A stretch of DNA of 5,817 nt from an uncultured Collinsella sp. GTDB lineage: Bacteria > Actinomycetota > Coriobacteriia > Coriobacteriales > Coriobacteriaceae. Shown piece by piece: positions 1 through 5,656 of the stretch. The translations under genes were made by a program, and so were the position numbers. The stretch lies in the NCBI GenBank assembly GCA_937950415.1, contig CALFDL010000146.1, forward strand, positions 1 through 5,817, read 5' to 3'. Under the pieces are notes generated by a model. It searched no databases. It saw nothing but the letters and a program-made list of their open reading frames with translations, and was not told where the DNA came from. Each line of letters starts with the position of its first letter. Positions within the stretch are counted from its first letter, which is position 1.

Positions 1-27
1 CTGGTAGCCCCCGAAACCATGCAGTAG
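1..27 (+). CDS. possible C-terminal tail of an upstream gene (partial)
   Basis: Frame 1 reads eight codons (LVAPETMQ) to a TAG at 25-27, which leaves 23 bases before the ATPase start. This spacing suits the last gene before an operon partner. In exporters of the YtrB type that gene is commonly a GntR-family repressor, but eight residues cannot identify a family. The alternative is plain non-coding leader. Confidence 0.3.
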   Translation: MVAPETMQ

Positions 28-50
28 CCATCTGCAAGAAAGGCTATACC

Positions 51-932
51 ATGCAAAACTTGCTAGAACTCAAAGGTATCTCACGCCGTGTGAGCGACCG
101 CTTTTCGCTGCGCGACGTCACGCTTGCCGTGGAGCCTGGCCAGATCGTCGGCTTTGTTGGTGCCAACGGTGCTGGCAAAACAACGACGATTCGAGCTGCC
201 CTCGGGCTTATAAAGCTCGATGCAGGCGAAGTGTACCTGTTTGGGCAGCGCTGTGGCGCCGACGCGCCCGATGAGTCGCAACGCCATCTGCGCTCCCGCG
301 TCGGTCTTGTCCTGGACACGTGCCCCTTCCCATCCACGCTCAAGGTGGGCCAGATCGAGTCGCTCGTAGGCCCGGCGTACCCCACGTGGGACCGCGAAAC
401 GTTCGCCGGATTCATCAACCGATTTGGCCTCGATCCTAAGACAAAAGTCAAGGACCTCTCCCGCGGCATGGGCATGAAACTGCAGCTTGCCTGCGCACTC
501 AGCCACAAAGCCAAACTGCTCGTTTTGGATGAAGCCACCGCGGGCCTCGACCCCATGGCACGCGAGGAGCTGCTCGATGAGCTGCTTGCCTTTGTCGCCA
601 ACGGCCAGCACAGCGTGCTGCTCTCGAGCCACATTACGTCCGACCTCGATCGCACCGCTGATCGCGTCATCTGCATCGATAACGGCTCGATTGTGTTTGA
701 CCTGCCACGCGAGGACATTACCGACCGCGCCGGCATCGCCCACTGCACCCAGGCACAGGCCGCCGAGCTCATGGCTTGCGTCGAAGGCACCCGCGCCGCC
801 CGCCACGCCTACAGCGTGGACGTACTCGTGCCCAACCGTCGCGAAACGCTCGAGGCCTTCCCAGAGATTCCCTGCGATCGGACAACCATTGATGACTATC
901 TGCGCCTCATGCTGAAAGGGGCTTCGAAATGA
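51..932 (+). CDS. ABC transporter ATP-binding protein (YtrB-like exporter ATPase)
   Basis: This is the cytoplasmic nucleotide-binding subunit that powers the permease encoded next to it; the substrate is unknown. The 293-residue protein has all the main ABC motifs in order: Walker A GANGAGKTT (residues 37-45), a signature LSRGM (136-140), Walker B LLVLDE (156-161), the D-loop AGLDP (164-168) and the switch histidine in SSH (192-194). The Q-loop position reads GLVLDTCPF (85-93), with Asp where a Gln is usual. Related exporter ATPases often carry an acidic residue here. About 95 residues after the switch form a poorly conserved C-terminal domain. The ATG at 51 is chosen because GAAAGG (38-43) lies 7 bases upstream, although the frame stays open to the window edge. 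The stop overlaps the permease start (ATGA), so translation is probably coupled. Membership of a GntR-controlled exporter operon is inferred from the family resemblance. Confidence 0.93.
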   Translation: MQNLLELKGISRRVSDRFSLRDVTLAVEPGQIVGFVGANGAGKTTTIRAALGLIKLDAGEVYLFGQRCGADAPDESQRHLRSRVGLVLDTCPFPSTLKVGQIESLVGPAYPTWDRETFAGFINRFGLDPKTKVKDLSRGMGMKLQLACALSHKAKLLVLDEATAGLDPMAREELLDELLAFVANGQHSVLLSSHITSDLDRTADRVICIDNGSIVFDLPREDITDRAGIAHCTQAQAAELMACVEGTRAARHAYSVDVLVPNRRETLEAFPEIPCDRTTIDDYLRLMLKGASK

Positions 933-1627
933 AACGCGCCTTTATGTCCGAGCTCGCCATCGTTCGCACGCTCACCCCGAGCATCGCGGGCGTCGGCCTG
1001 TTCATCTTCGTCGTGCTAACCCTTGCCAACGCGTCGGATGGCGATTCCGGCATGAGCGCCGGCGCCTGCGCGGTCAGCGCCATGTCGCCCATCATGGTCA
1101 TGAACTCGCTGGCCGGCTTCGACAATCAAAACGGATGGGAGCGTTATCGGGCAACGCTGCCTCTCACGCGCAAAGACATTATTTGCGCACGCTACCTGAG
1201 CATCATTGTCTTCTCGGCTGTCATGGCGTGCGCCGCCGCGCTTCTGAGCATCGTCTCCATCCCGCTATTCAACAGCGTGGGCATCCCCTCGACGGGACAG
1301 ACGGTCTTTGAGATCGCTATAGCCTCGGCAGCATCGATGCTCATCTCCCTCATGATGGTGTTTTTGGCACAGCCGCTGTTCTTCCGATTTGGACACATGG
1401 AGGCGCTGCGCCTATCCGTCGGCCTGTTTGCCCTGCTCTGGTGCCTTGCCATTGCCACGCTGAGCTCCTCCAACCCCATCAGCAACTGGCTCATGTCGAT
1501 TGCCGGAACGAATCCCGATCCCGCCGTCCTTGGCTGTCTGTGTGCAGGAATTGCAGTACTGGCGCTCGCACTATGTGCAATCAGCTGCGCTGTCAGCACC
1601 AAGGTTTATCGAGTACGCGATCTGTAA
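929..1627 (+). CDS. ABC-2 type transporter permease
   Basis: This is the membrane partner of the preceding ATPase. The 232 residues contain six hydrophobic stretches at about 17-34, 45-62, 88-110, 125-148, 162-180 and 198-222. The first cytoplasmic loop has W70-E-R-Y73 followed by LPLTRKDIICARY (77-89). That pattern (aromatic/acidic, then a 'LP.SRK..V.A+Y' block) is characteristic of the ABC-2 permeases of the YtrC/PF13346 kind. There is no signal peptide or extracytoplasmic domain, so it is a compact half-transporter permease that probably dimerises with two ATPases. The ATG at 929 shares bases with the ATPase stop, and AAGGGG at 915-920 serves as its ribosome site. An in-frame ATG at codon 6 is a less likely start. 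The substrate cannot be read from the sequence; export of a peptide antibiotic, lipid or toxic compound would fit the family. Confidence 0.88.
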   Translation: MKRAFMSELAIVRTLTPSIAGVGLFIFVVLTLANASDGDSGMSAGACAVSAMSPIMVMNSLAGFDNQNGWERYRATLPLTRKDIICARYLSIIVFSAVMACAAALLSIVSIPLFNSVGIPSTGQTVFEIAIASAASMLISLMMVFLAQPLFFRFGHMEALRLSVGLFALLWCLAIATLSSSNPISNWLMSIAGTNPDPAVLGCLCAGIAVLALALCAISCAVSTKVYRVRDL

Positions 1628-1636
1628 TCGACAGCT

Positions 1637-1669
1637 AAAAAAGCTTAGGTGGTACCCCGCTTATTTTTT
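1637..1669 (+). terminator. weak candidate rho-independent terminator after the ABC operon
   Basis: Ten bases after the permease stop, AAGC (1641-1644) pairs with GCTT (1659-1662) and GGT (1648-1650) with ACC (1654-1656), across a small internal loop. An A-run precedes the stem (1637-1642) and a T-run follows it (1664-1669). Position and T-run fit a terminator, but the stem is short and interrupted. Confidence 0.4.
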
Positions 1670-1754
1670 CAATGAAACAAGGCGGCATAGCGTCACCACC
1701 GCCCCCCACAGCAGGCCGTCTAGTTCTTGGCAACCAAAAAGACACCGTCAGCAT

Positions 1755-1939
1755 ATCGAAGGTGAATACTTTTCCGAGAAGTGAACGAGTAAAAACAGTG
1801 CCCTGTAGCATCGACATTTTTAAGGACTCAATTCCTGCGGTTTTGTCTAAGAATCCTGCAGTTTTGTTCGAAAAAAGTGTGCATGTTCCAGGGGTCCAGA
1901 TTTACTCGTTCACTTCGCGGAAAACCATTCACCTTCGAT
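1755..1939. repeat. 185-bp element bounded by 39-bp imperfect inverted repeats
   Basis: The left arm (1755-1793) and the reverse complement of the right arm (1901-1939) match at 36 of 39 positions without gaps. They differ only in a two-base change (AC/GG) and one A/C change. Both outer ends read ATCGAAGGTGAAT toward the interior. Similarity continues more weakly inward for a further 24 bases (13/24). Matching stops abruptly outside 1755 and 1939. The spacer is 107 bases. Outer-end repeats with a non-coding centre resemble a small non-autonomous transposable element, but I see no clear target-site duplication. A long hairpin RNA or a bidirectional regulatory site are alternatives. Confidence 0.75.
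1831..1867 (+). repeat. two 16-bp direct repeats with 21-base period
   Basis: A 16-base unit at 1831-1846 recurs at 1852-1867 with 14 of 16 matches. The shared core is TCCTGC, then G or A, then GTTTTGT. The start-to-start distance of 21 bases is two turns of B-DNA. Both copies sit in the spacer of the inverted-repeat element, so they belong to its interior. They could be protein-binding half sites or simple duplications. Confidence 0.55.
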
Positions 1940-2025
1940 TCGAGCCTTAACCAAATGCCCTCTCGAACTATGGCCCCTGTCTCACCACAGCGATATCAAA
2001 GCTTCATGGCGGGACGGTATCATCG

Positions 2026-2052
2026 GACGAGCGCCGTAAATCTGGCGCGGTC
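2026..2052 (+). promoter_or_regulatory. hairpin in the leader of the EamA transporter gene
   Basis: GCGCC (2031-2035) is the exact complement of GGCGC (2044-2048) around an 8-base loop. GAC (2026-2028) and GTC (2050-2052) may extend it across an uneven internal loop. It ends 7 bases before the ribosome site GGGGAGG (2060-2066). It could be an operator or a structural element of the leader, and chance is not excluded. Confidence 0.25.
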
Positions 2053-2076
2053 GTTCTTTGGGGAGGCATTTCACCC

Positions 2077-2952
2077 GTGTCGTGGGTCGCAGCAGCATTT
2101 GTGTCGGCTTTCTTTGCCGGCATCACATCTATCCTGGCCAAATGCGGCATCAAGCAGACCGACTCCGATGTCGCGACGGCCATTCGCACCTGCGTGGTGC
2201 TCGTTTTCGCCTGGGCAATGGCGGGCATTTCTGGATCCATTGGAACCATCGGCAGCATCGAACCCAGATCCTGGCTCTTTCTCGTCCTCTCGGGACTCGC
2301 TACCGGTGCTTCGTGGATCTGTTACTTTAAGGCGTTGGGCATCGGAGACGTCAATAAGGTCGTACCGGTCGACAAGATGAGCACCGTACTCGCCGCACTG
2401 ATCGCCATCGTACTTTTTGGCGAGACGAGCAACCTTGCGGTTAAGCTCGTGGGAACCGCTGTCATCACCCTCGGCACGTTTTTAATGATCGAGAAGAAGC
2501 AGCCTGCCGGACCCGAGCAGCAGCAAGACCGGACCTGGCTCGCTTACGCCCTCGGCGCCGCCGTGTTCGCGGCGCTCACGTCCATCCTTGCCAAGGCTGG
2601 CATCGAAGGCGTCGAATCCAACCTGGCCACGGCAATCCGTACCTGTGTGGTACTGGTTATGGCATGGGCAATCGTAGCAGCTAAAGGCAAGATGGGCCAA
2701 GCCGTGCACGTAGACCGCTACGAACTCGTATTTCTCGCGGCATCGGGCATTGCGACTGGCGCATCGTGGCTGCTATGCTACTACGCCATCGCCACAGGCC
2801 AGGTGAGCGTCGTGGTGCAGATCGACAAACTATCGATTGTCGTATCGGTACTATTTGCGCGCTTGGCATTCAACGAAAAACTCTCACGGCGCAGCGCCAT
2901 CGGTCTCGCCCTCATCGTACTGGGCACCGCCGCGCTCGCAGTTTGGAAGTAG
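2077..2952 (+). CDS. EamA/DMT-superfamily transporter with two near-duplicate halves
   Basis: This is an inner-membrane secondary carrier of the drug/metabolite transporter superfamily; its substrate is not known. The 291 residues hold two EamA repeats of about five helices each, joined by a hydrophilic linker rich in Gln, Lys and Asp near 139-152. The halves align with a constant offset of 151 residues from about 17 to 116. TSILAK (17-22) recurs at 168-173, ATAIRTCVVLV (33-43) at 184-194, ATGASW (75-80) at 226-231, and the V/I-D-K-x-S block at 98-102 recurs at 249-253. An acidic residue at 116 corresponds to 267. The GTG at 2077 is chosen because GGGGAGG (2060-2066) lies upstream. The 10-base gap is slightly long, but no better start is in frame. 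The gene stands alone, separated from the ABC operon by the repeat element and converging on the ClC gene. Amino-acid or small-metabolite export are reasonable guesses only. Confidence 0.9.
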   Translation: MSWVAAAFVSAFFAGITSILAKCGIKQTDSDVATAIRTCVVLVFAWAMAGISGSIGTIGSIEPRSWLFLVLSGLATGASWICYFKALGIGDVNKVVPVDKMSTVLAALIAIVLFGETSNLAVKLVGTAVITLGTFLMIEKKQPAGPEQQQDRTWLAYALGAAVFAALTSILAKAGIEGVESNLATAIRTCVVLVMAWAIVAAKGKMGQAVHVDRYELVFLAASGIATGASWLLCYYAIATGQVSVVVQIDKLSIVVSVLFARLAFNEKLSRRSAIGLALIVLGTAALAVWK

Positions 2953-2961
2953 CGCCGATTC

Positions 2962-2982
2962 CGAGCGAGATCTAGGCGCTCG
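2962..2982. terminator. hairpin between convergent genes, possible bidirectional terminator
   Basis: CGAGCG (2962-2967) and CGCTCG (2977-2982) form a perfect 6-bp stem with a 9-base loop, 10 bases after the EamA stop. An alternative stem uses GCGCC (2952-2956) and GGCGC (2975-2979). There is no T-run on either side, so intrinsic termination is doubtful. The rest of the 92-base gap (2953-3044) shows no other feature. Confidence 0.25.
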
Positions 2983-3044
2983 CAAATCCATGACACAGCG
3001 CCACACCGGGCCTAGGGTGCTTGTATCGACCGTGCGCCACCGTG

Positions 3045-4334
3045 CTACTTGCGCAGCGGCTTGAGCAGCGGAATGCCGGCGGCGATAACGGCGGCGATGA
3101 TCATGCAGACGATACCCTTGAGTGGGAAGCACATGAGCAGCAGGCCCACGACCATGACCGGCTGACGCATGACCGCACCCATCGTCGATGCCGTGCAGAC
3201 GGCGACGCAAAAGACCGGATCGGCGCCGGTGAGGATGGCAAGGCCGTAGCCCAGGCTTACGCCCGAGAAGATAACCGGGAAGAAGTGGCCGCCGCGCCAA
3301 CCAAGGTTGATGAGGGCGGGCGTCAGCATGGCCTTAACGAGACCGGTCGCGATAAGCACGCCGGCGGGAATGGTCAGATAGGTTTCCATGAGCACGTCGG
3401 CCTGCGTCTCGCCGGCAAACATGGTGTAGGGCAGGACCGTGCCGCAGATGGCGAGCGCCAGACCGGCTAGCATGGCCTTGACGACAGGACGCTCCCCTAT
3501 TGCATGGGCAAGCGCTTCGCTCGCGTGCTCAGAGACAAAGTACAGCCAGCCGCAGATTGTTCCGATCAACGACAGAGGGACGAGCCAGGTAAGCTCTAGG
3601 TTGCCCACCTCGGCGGACTCGAACCTGGGCATGCCCATGCCGCCGCCCACAAGCTGGCCAAGCAGCAGGTAGGTACCCAGACCGCCGGCAATCGCAATAC
3701 CGTAGACCACCGTCTTTTGCGCCTTGGGCAGCTTGATGGTGATCTCGCCGGACGCGGAGCCCTCGTCGCCGTCGGCACTACCGGCAAGCGGCGCCACAAA
3801 GCCAAAGACGGGCGCAGTAAAGAGCGCCGTCAGGGCAGCCTGGGTGCCCAGCAGCGTGAGCTCCCTAAACTCGGCGCCAAAGCGACGCATGCGGTCGCCG
3901 ACCCAGCTGCACAGACCCGCGATAACGCCGGTCAGGCCGGCCTCCGGTCCAATGCTTCCGCCAAACAGCAGCGGCAGCAATGCCGCGAGCGAAAGCTTGC
4001 CCAGGTTGTCGTACGGGTAGCGCCCGTCTTGCTTAACCTTAGCCATCACCTGGTTGAGGTCATCGGTCTTGGTGCCTGTCATCTTTTCGTACAGACCGAT
4101 TAACAGGCCGCCCAGCAGGCAGACAAAAAACGGGTACGGCAGAAAGCCAAACGGGCCGCTGGCAAGCTCGGGCGAAGCGACGCCCAGCGCGTGCGGAATC
4201 TCGGTCCATAGATAGTCGATACCGTGCTCCATCGCAAAAAAGAACAGCCAGACCGCGGCACCTGCGAACGCACCGGTCACGGCAACGCTAAGTAAAAACA
4301 GCGCGCGGTTTTTGGGTTTGGCAAGGTTATCCAT
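3045..4334 (-). CDS. ClC-family voltage-gated chloride channel/antiporter-like protein
   Basis: This is a membrane protein of the ClC superfamily (COG0038 type), expected to be a homodimer passing chloride or another anion across the cytoplasmic membrane. It has 429 residues with about ten or more hydrophobic segments and no C-terminal CBS domains, as in short bacterial members. The helix-F signature reads GGSIGPEAG (125-133), and the helix-N signature GHFFP (349-353) matches GxFxP. The classic GSGIP of helix D is not evident. The helix-F motif has Ile128 where GREGP proteins carry the gating and proton-coupling glutamate; a Glu follows at 131. A hydrophilic acidic loop (about 185-207) interrupts the middle. 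The ATG at 4334 is preceded by GGGAGGA about 4 bases upstream. The gene lies 125 bases downstream of the LOG gene on the same strand and has a candidate -10 box of its own, so it may be transcribed separately. Whether it is a channel, an antiporter, or selective for another halide is not decided by the sequence. Confidence 0.9.
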   Translation of the reverse strand: MDNLAKPKNRALFLLSVAVTGAFAGAAVWLFFFAMEHGIDYLWTEIPHALGVASPELASGPFGFLPYPFFVCLLGGLLIGLYEKMTGTKTDDLNQVMAKVKQDGRYPYDNLGKLSLAALLPLLFGGSIGPEAGLTGVIAGLCSWVGDRMRRFGAEFRELTLLGTQAALTALFTAPVFGFVAPLAGSADGDEGSASGEITIKLPKAQKTVVYGIAIAGGLGTYLLLGQLVGGGMGMPRFESAEVGNLELTWLVPLSLIGTICGWLYFVSEHASEALAHAIGERPVVKAMLAGLALAICGTVLPYTMFAGETQADVLMETYLTIPAGVLIATGLVKAMLTPALINLGWRGGHFFPVIFSGVSLGYGLAILTGADPVFCVAVCTASTMGAVMRQPVMVVGLLLMCFPLKGIVCMIIAAVIAAGIPLLKPLRK

Positions 4335-4373
4335 CGGGTCCTCCCGCGGTCAAAGTCGACATAGATACGTTTT

Positions 4374-4379
4374 ATTGTA
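4374..4379 (-). promoter_or_regulatory. candidate -10 box for the ClC gene
   Basis: On the minus strand this reads TACAAT, one base from the TATAAT consensus. It lies 39 bases before the ClC start codon in a locally AT-rich patch. The best upstream TTG-type hexamer (TTGGCT) sits 20 bases away, longer than the preferred 17, so the -35 match is poor. Confidence 0.4.
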
Positions 4380-4459
4380 GAGCGAGCGTTGCCCGAACGA
4401 GCCAACCACCTGCGCCGCAAACGGCACCATTGGGAGCCATAGTGGGGCAGGCTCAAGAC

Positions 4460-4993
4460 TTATCCGTTGATAATCGAAGCAATCTCGCGCAAATCGTCGG
4501 CAAAGTAGATGCCGTGCTGGCGCCTCGGGCTCGAAAGCCCCTTATCAATCATGTGCCCGAGCAACGCCTTGAGGTCGTTGTAGTAACCGTCCAGGTTATA
4601 CAGGATGCACGGAGAGCTCAGGTGCCCCAACGACACCGCGGACATAACCTCGGCAATCTCCTCGAGCGTGCCCGTGCCGCCCGGAAATGCGATGAACGCA
4701 TCACCGAGCTCGATCATCTTGGCTTTGCGCTCGGCCATGTCGCTCGTCACGATAAGGTCGTCGATTCCGTCGTGTTGAAACTCTGCCTCGATAAAAAAGC
4801 TCGGCTCCACACCCGTCACATGTCCGCCTGCCTCGAGTACGCTATCGGCGAGCGCGCCCATCAGGCCCGATTTGGACCCGCCGTATACCAGCGCGTGCCC
4901 GTTGGAGCCAATCCAGTTGCCCAGCTCTTGCACCGCAGGCAGAAACGCTGGGTCGTTACCGACGCTGGCGCCCAGGTATACCGTGATATTCAT
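4460..4993 (-). CDS. TIGR00730 / LOG family Rossmann-fold nucleotide phosphoribohydrolase
   Basis: This is a cytoplasmic enzyme of the LOG ('lonely guy') family, whose characterised members hydrolyse nucleoside 5'-monophosphates to free base and ribose 5-phosphate, including cytokinin ribotides in plants and some bacteria. The 177-residue protein has the family hallmarks: YGGSKSGLMG (37-46) in the nucleotide-binding fold, MAERKAKM (86-93) with the conserved Arg and Lys, and PGGTGTLEE (104-112) matching the catalytic PGGxGTxxE. An upstream GTG at 5017 would add eight residues. The ATG at 4993 is preferred because GAGGGGG lies 7 bases before it and the family normally starts with a strand like MNITVYLGAS. 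It is 36 bases downstream of the potassium-channel gene, so the two are probably co-transcribed. In a gut anaerobe the natural substrate is unlikely to be a plant hormone; general nucleotide salvage or damaged-nucleotide clearance is my inference. The older label 'lysine decarboxylase' for this fold would be wrong. Confidence 0.93.
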   Translation of the reverse strand: MNITVYLGASVGNDPAFLPAVQELGNWIGSNGHALVYGGSKSGLMGALADSVLEAGGHVTGVEPSFFIEAEFQHDGIDDLIVTSDMAERKAKMIELGDAFIAFPGGTGTLEEIAEVMSAVSLGHLSSPCILYNLDGYYNDLKALLGHMIDKGLSSPRRQHGIYFADDLREIASIING

Positions 4994-5029
4994 ATTCAGT
5001 CCCCCTCGTCGTGACACGCGGCGCCCGTT

Positions 5030-5455
5030 CTAACGTTGCCGGCGACGGTACTCGCGCACACGGCGCGACAGGTCGGCGAGCTCGTCACGATCGAGCTCTT
5101 CCAAATGCTCAAGATCGTCCATGAAGCGCGCCATGGTGTCCTTTTGACGCAGCTTGATGAGCGTATTGCAGTAGTTCACCGCCACGCCCGTGAGCATGGC
5201 GATGTAGAAGATGCTGATGACGCTCAAAATGACGGTAATGGCGCGGGCAACCGGTGTCTCGGCCGGAATATCGCCAAAGCCGATCGTCGATACGGTCTCA
5301 AAGCTAAACCAGAGGCCGTCGCCAAACGTAAGGGTCGTAGGCTCGGACAGCCAGACGGCCGTCGAGCACAGCAGATAGAAGATAAGAAACAGGCCCGTGA
5401 TGCGCGCAAAGCCAGCCTGGCGCAACACGTCGGCAAGCGTCCTCAACTTGTTCAT
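5030..5455 (-). CDS. two-transmembrane potassium channel (Ion_trans_2)
   Basis: This is a small KcsA-like channel subunit, expected to form a tetrameric pore in the cytoplasmic membrane. Its 141 residues contain an outer helix (about 18-36), a pore helix (about 44-56), the selectivity filter TIGFGD (57-62), and an inner helix (about 70-96). TIGFGD is the T-V/I-G-Y/F-G-D signature of potassium selectivity. The tail (about 105-141) is highly charged and probably helical or coiled. There is no S4-type voltage sensor and no RCK or cyclic-nucleotide domain. A longer reading from 5518 would prepend 21 polar residues. The ATG at 5455 is chosen because AAAGGGG lies 5 bases upstream and the protein then begins close to the first helix. 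It heads a minus-strand unit with the LOG gene and is divergent from the gene starting at 5657, with a palindrome between them. What gates it (pH, lipid, ligand) is not evident. Confidence 0.92.
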   Translation of the reverse strand: MNKLRTLADVLRQAGFARITGLFLIFYLLCSTAVWLSEPTTLTFGDGLWFSFETVSTIGFGDIPAETPVARAITVILSVISIFYIAMLTGVAVNYCNTLIKLRQKDTMARFMDDLEHLEELDRDELADLSRRVREYRRRQR

Positions 5456-5523
5456 CGCAACCCCTTTCCCAGACGCCCAATCACATTCGCTCGGTATTGT
5501 CCCACGCCTCCCCCGCAAACGAA

Positions 5524-5560
5524 ACTAGTCATTGGGGACGTTCTTAAACGACTAGTCATT
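5524..5560. repeat. 10-bp direct repeat ACTAGTCATT overlapping the palindrome
   Basis: ACTAGTCATT occurs at 5524-5533 and again at 5551-5560, 27 bases apart, the second copy lying inside the palindrome. The first is followed by GGGGACG and the second by TAAGAACG. A repeat unit partly duplicated or truncated by rearrangement would give this pattern. Confidence 0.6.
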
Positions 5561-5568
5561 TAAGAACG
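5539..5568. repeat. 30-bp near-perfect palindrome in a divergent intergenic region
   Basis: CGTTCTTAAA (5539-5548) pairs exactly with TTTAAGAACG (5559-5568), and the centre GACTAGTC (5550-5557) is itself a perfect palindrome. The only asymmetric pair is C5549/A5558, so 28 of 30 bases are symmetric. It lies about 85 bases upstream of the potassium-channel start and about 90 upstream of the divergent sensor gene. It could be an operator for a dimeric regulator, a cruciform-forming site, or a member of a dispersed repeat family. Confidence 0.7.
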
Positions 5569-5656
5569 GGAGTGACCGTTTAGCGGTGCGGCGGCTGAAT
5601 GGGCAGGCTGAGCTGGTATCCTTATGCGAAACTGTCTCGACTCGATAGGATTGCAT

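Larger units (their letters stand above)
1628..2076. other. 449-base intergenic region without a credible gene
   Basis: Several open frames of 60-167 codons cross this stretch, but none has a convincing ribosome site, recognisable domain or coding-like composition. Two of them, starting near 1817 (-) and 1877 (+), give similar peptides only because they begin in the two arms of an inverted repeat. The region contains the presumed ABC-operon terminator, the 185-bp inverted-repeat element, a C-rich tract (about 1698-1708) and the leader of the EamA gene. It is more AT-rich than its coding neighbours in the 1755-1950 part. Confidence 0.7.

Noticed and set aside
44..806. Two long minus-strand open frames opposite the ABC ATPase
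   Set aside because: They are antisense to a gene with complete ABC motifs and show no domain of their own; long antisense frames are common in GC-rich coding DNA.
1645..1662. Similarity of AGGTGGTACCCCGC to the T-box core (AGGGTGGNACCGCG)
   Set aside because: It starts about 20 bases after the permease stop, so the required stem I and specifier loop would have to lie inside the permease gene. The next start codon is over 400 bases downstream, and no competing terminator stem with the proper complement follows. It is better read as part of the weak terminator.
1755..1939. CRISPR array or insertion sequence as explanation of the repeats
   Set aside because: There are only two arms, and they are inverted rather than directly repeated with regular spacers. 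The interior is too short for a transposase and has no transposase-like frame.
1635..1950. Open frames at 1635-1817 (-) and 1672-1950 (+) in the intergenic region
   Set aside because: Neither has a good ribosome site or a recognisable domain, and both run through the inverted-repeat arms. The peptide likeness between the 1817 (-) and 1877 (+) frames is a by-product of the DNA repeat.
1877..2380. 167-codon plus-strand open frame
   Set aside because: Its second half overlaps the well-supported EamA gene in another frame, its composition is Ser/Arg/Pro-rich as expected for an out-of-frame reading of GC-rich DNA, and its start lies in the repeat element.
3717..4103. Plus-strand open frames opposite the ClC gene
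   Set aside because: They are antisense shadows of a clear membrane protein, with Arg/Gln/Ala-rich low-complexity composition and no ribosome site.
4434..4454. GAGCC/GGCTC hairpin after the LOG gene as a terminator
   Set aside because: A five-bp stem with an 11-base loop and no T-run on the minus strand is too weak to call.
4430..5563. Long plus-strand open frames opposite the LOG and potassium-channel genes
   Set aside because: The minus strand carries the catalytic PGGxGTxxE and the TIGFGD filter in the proper context; the opposite frames have no recognisable features.
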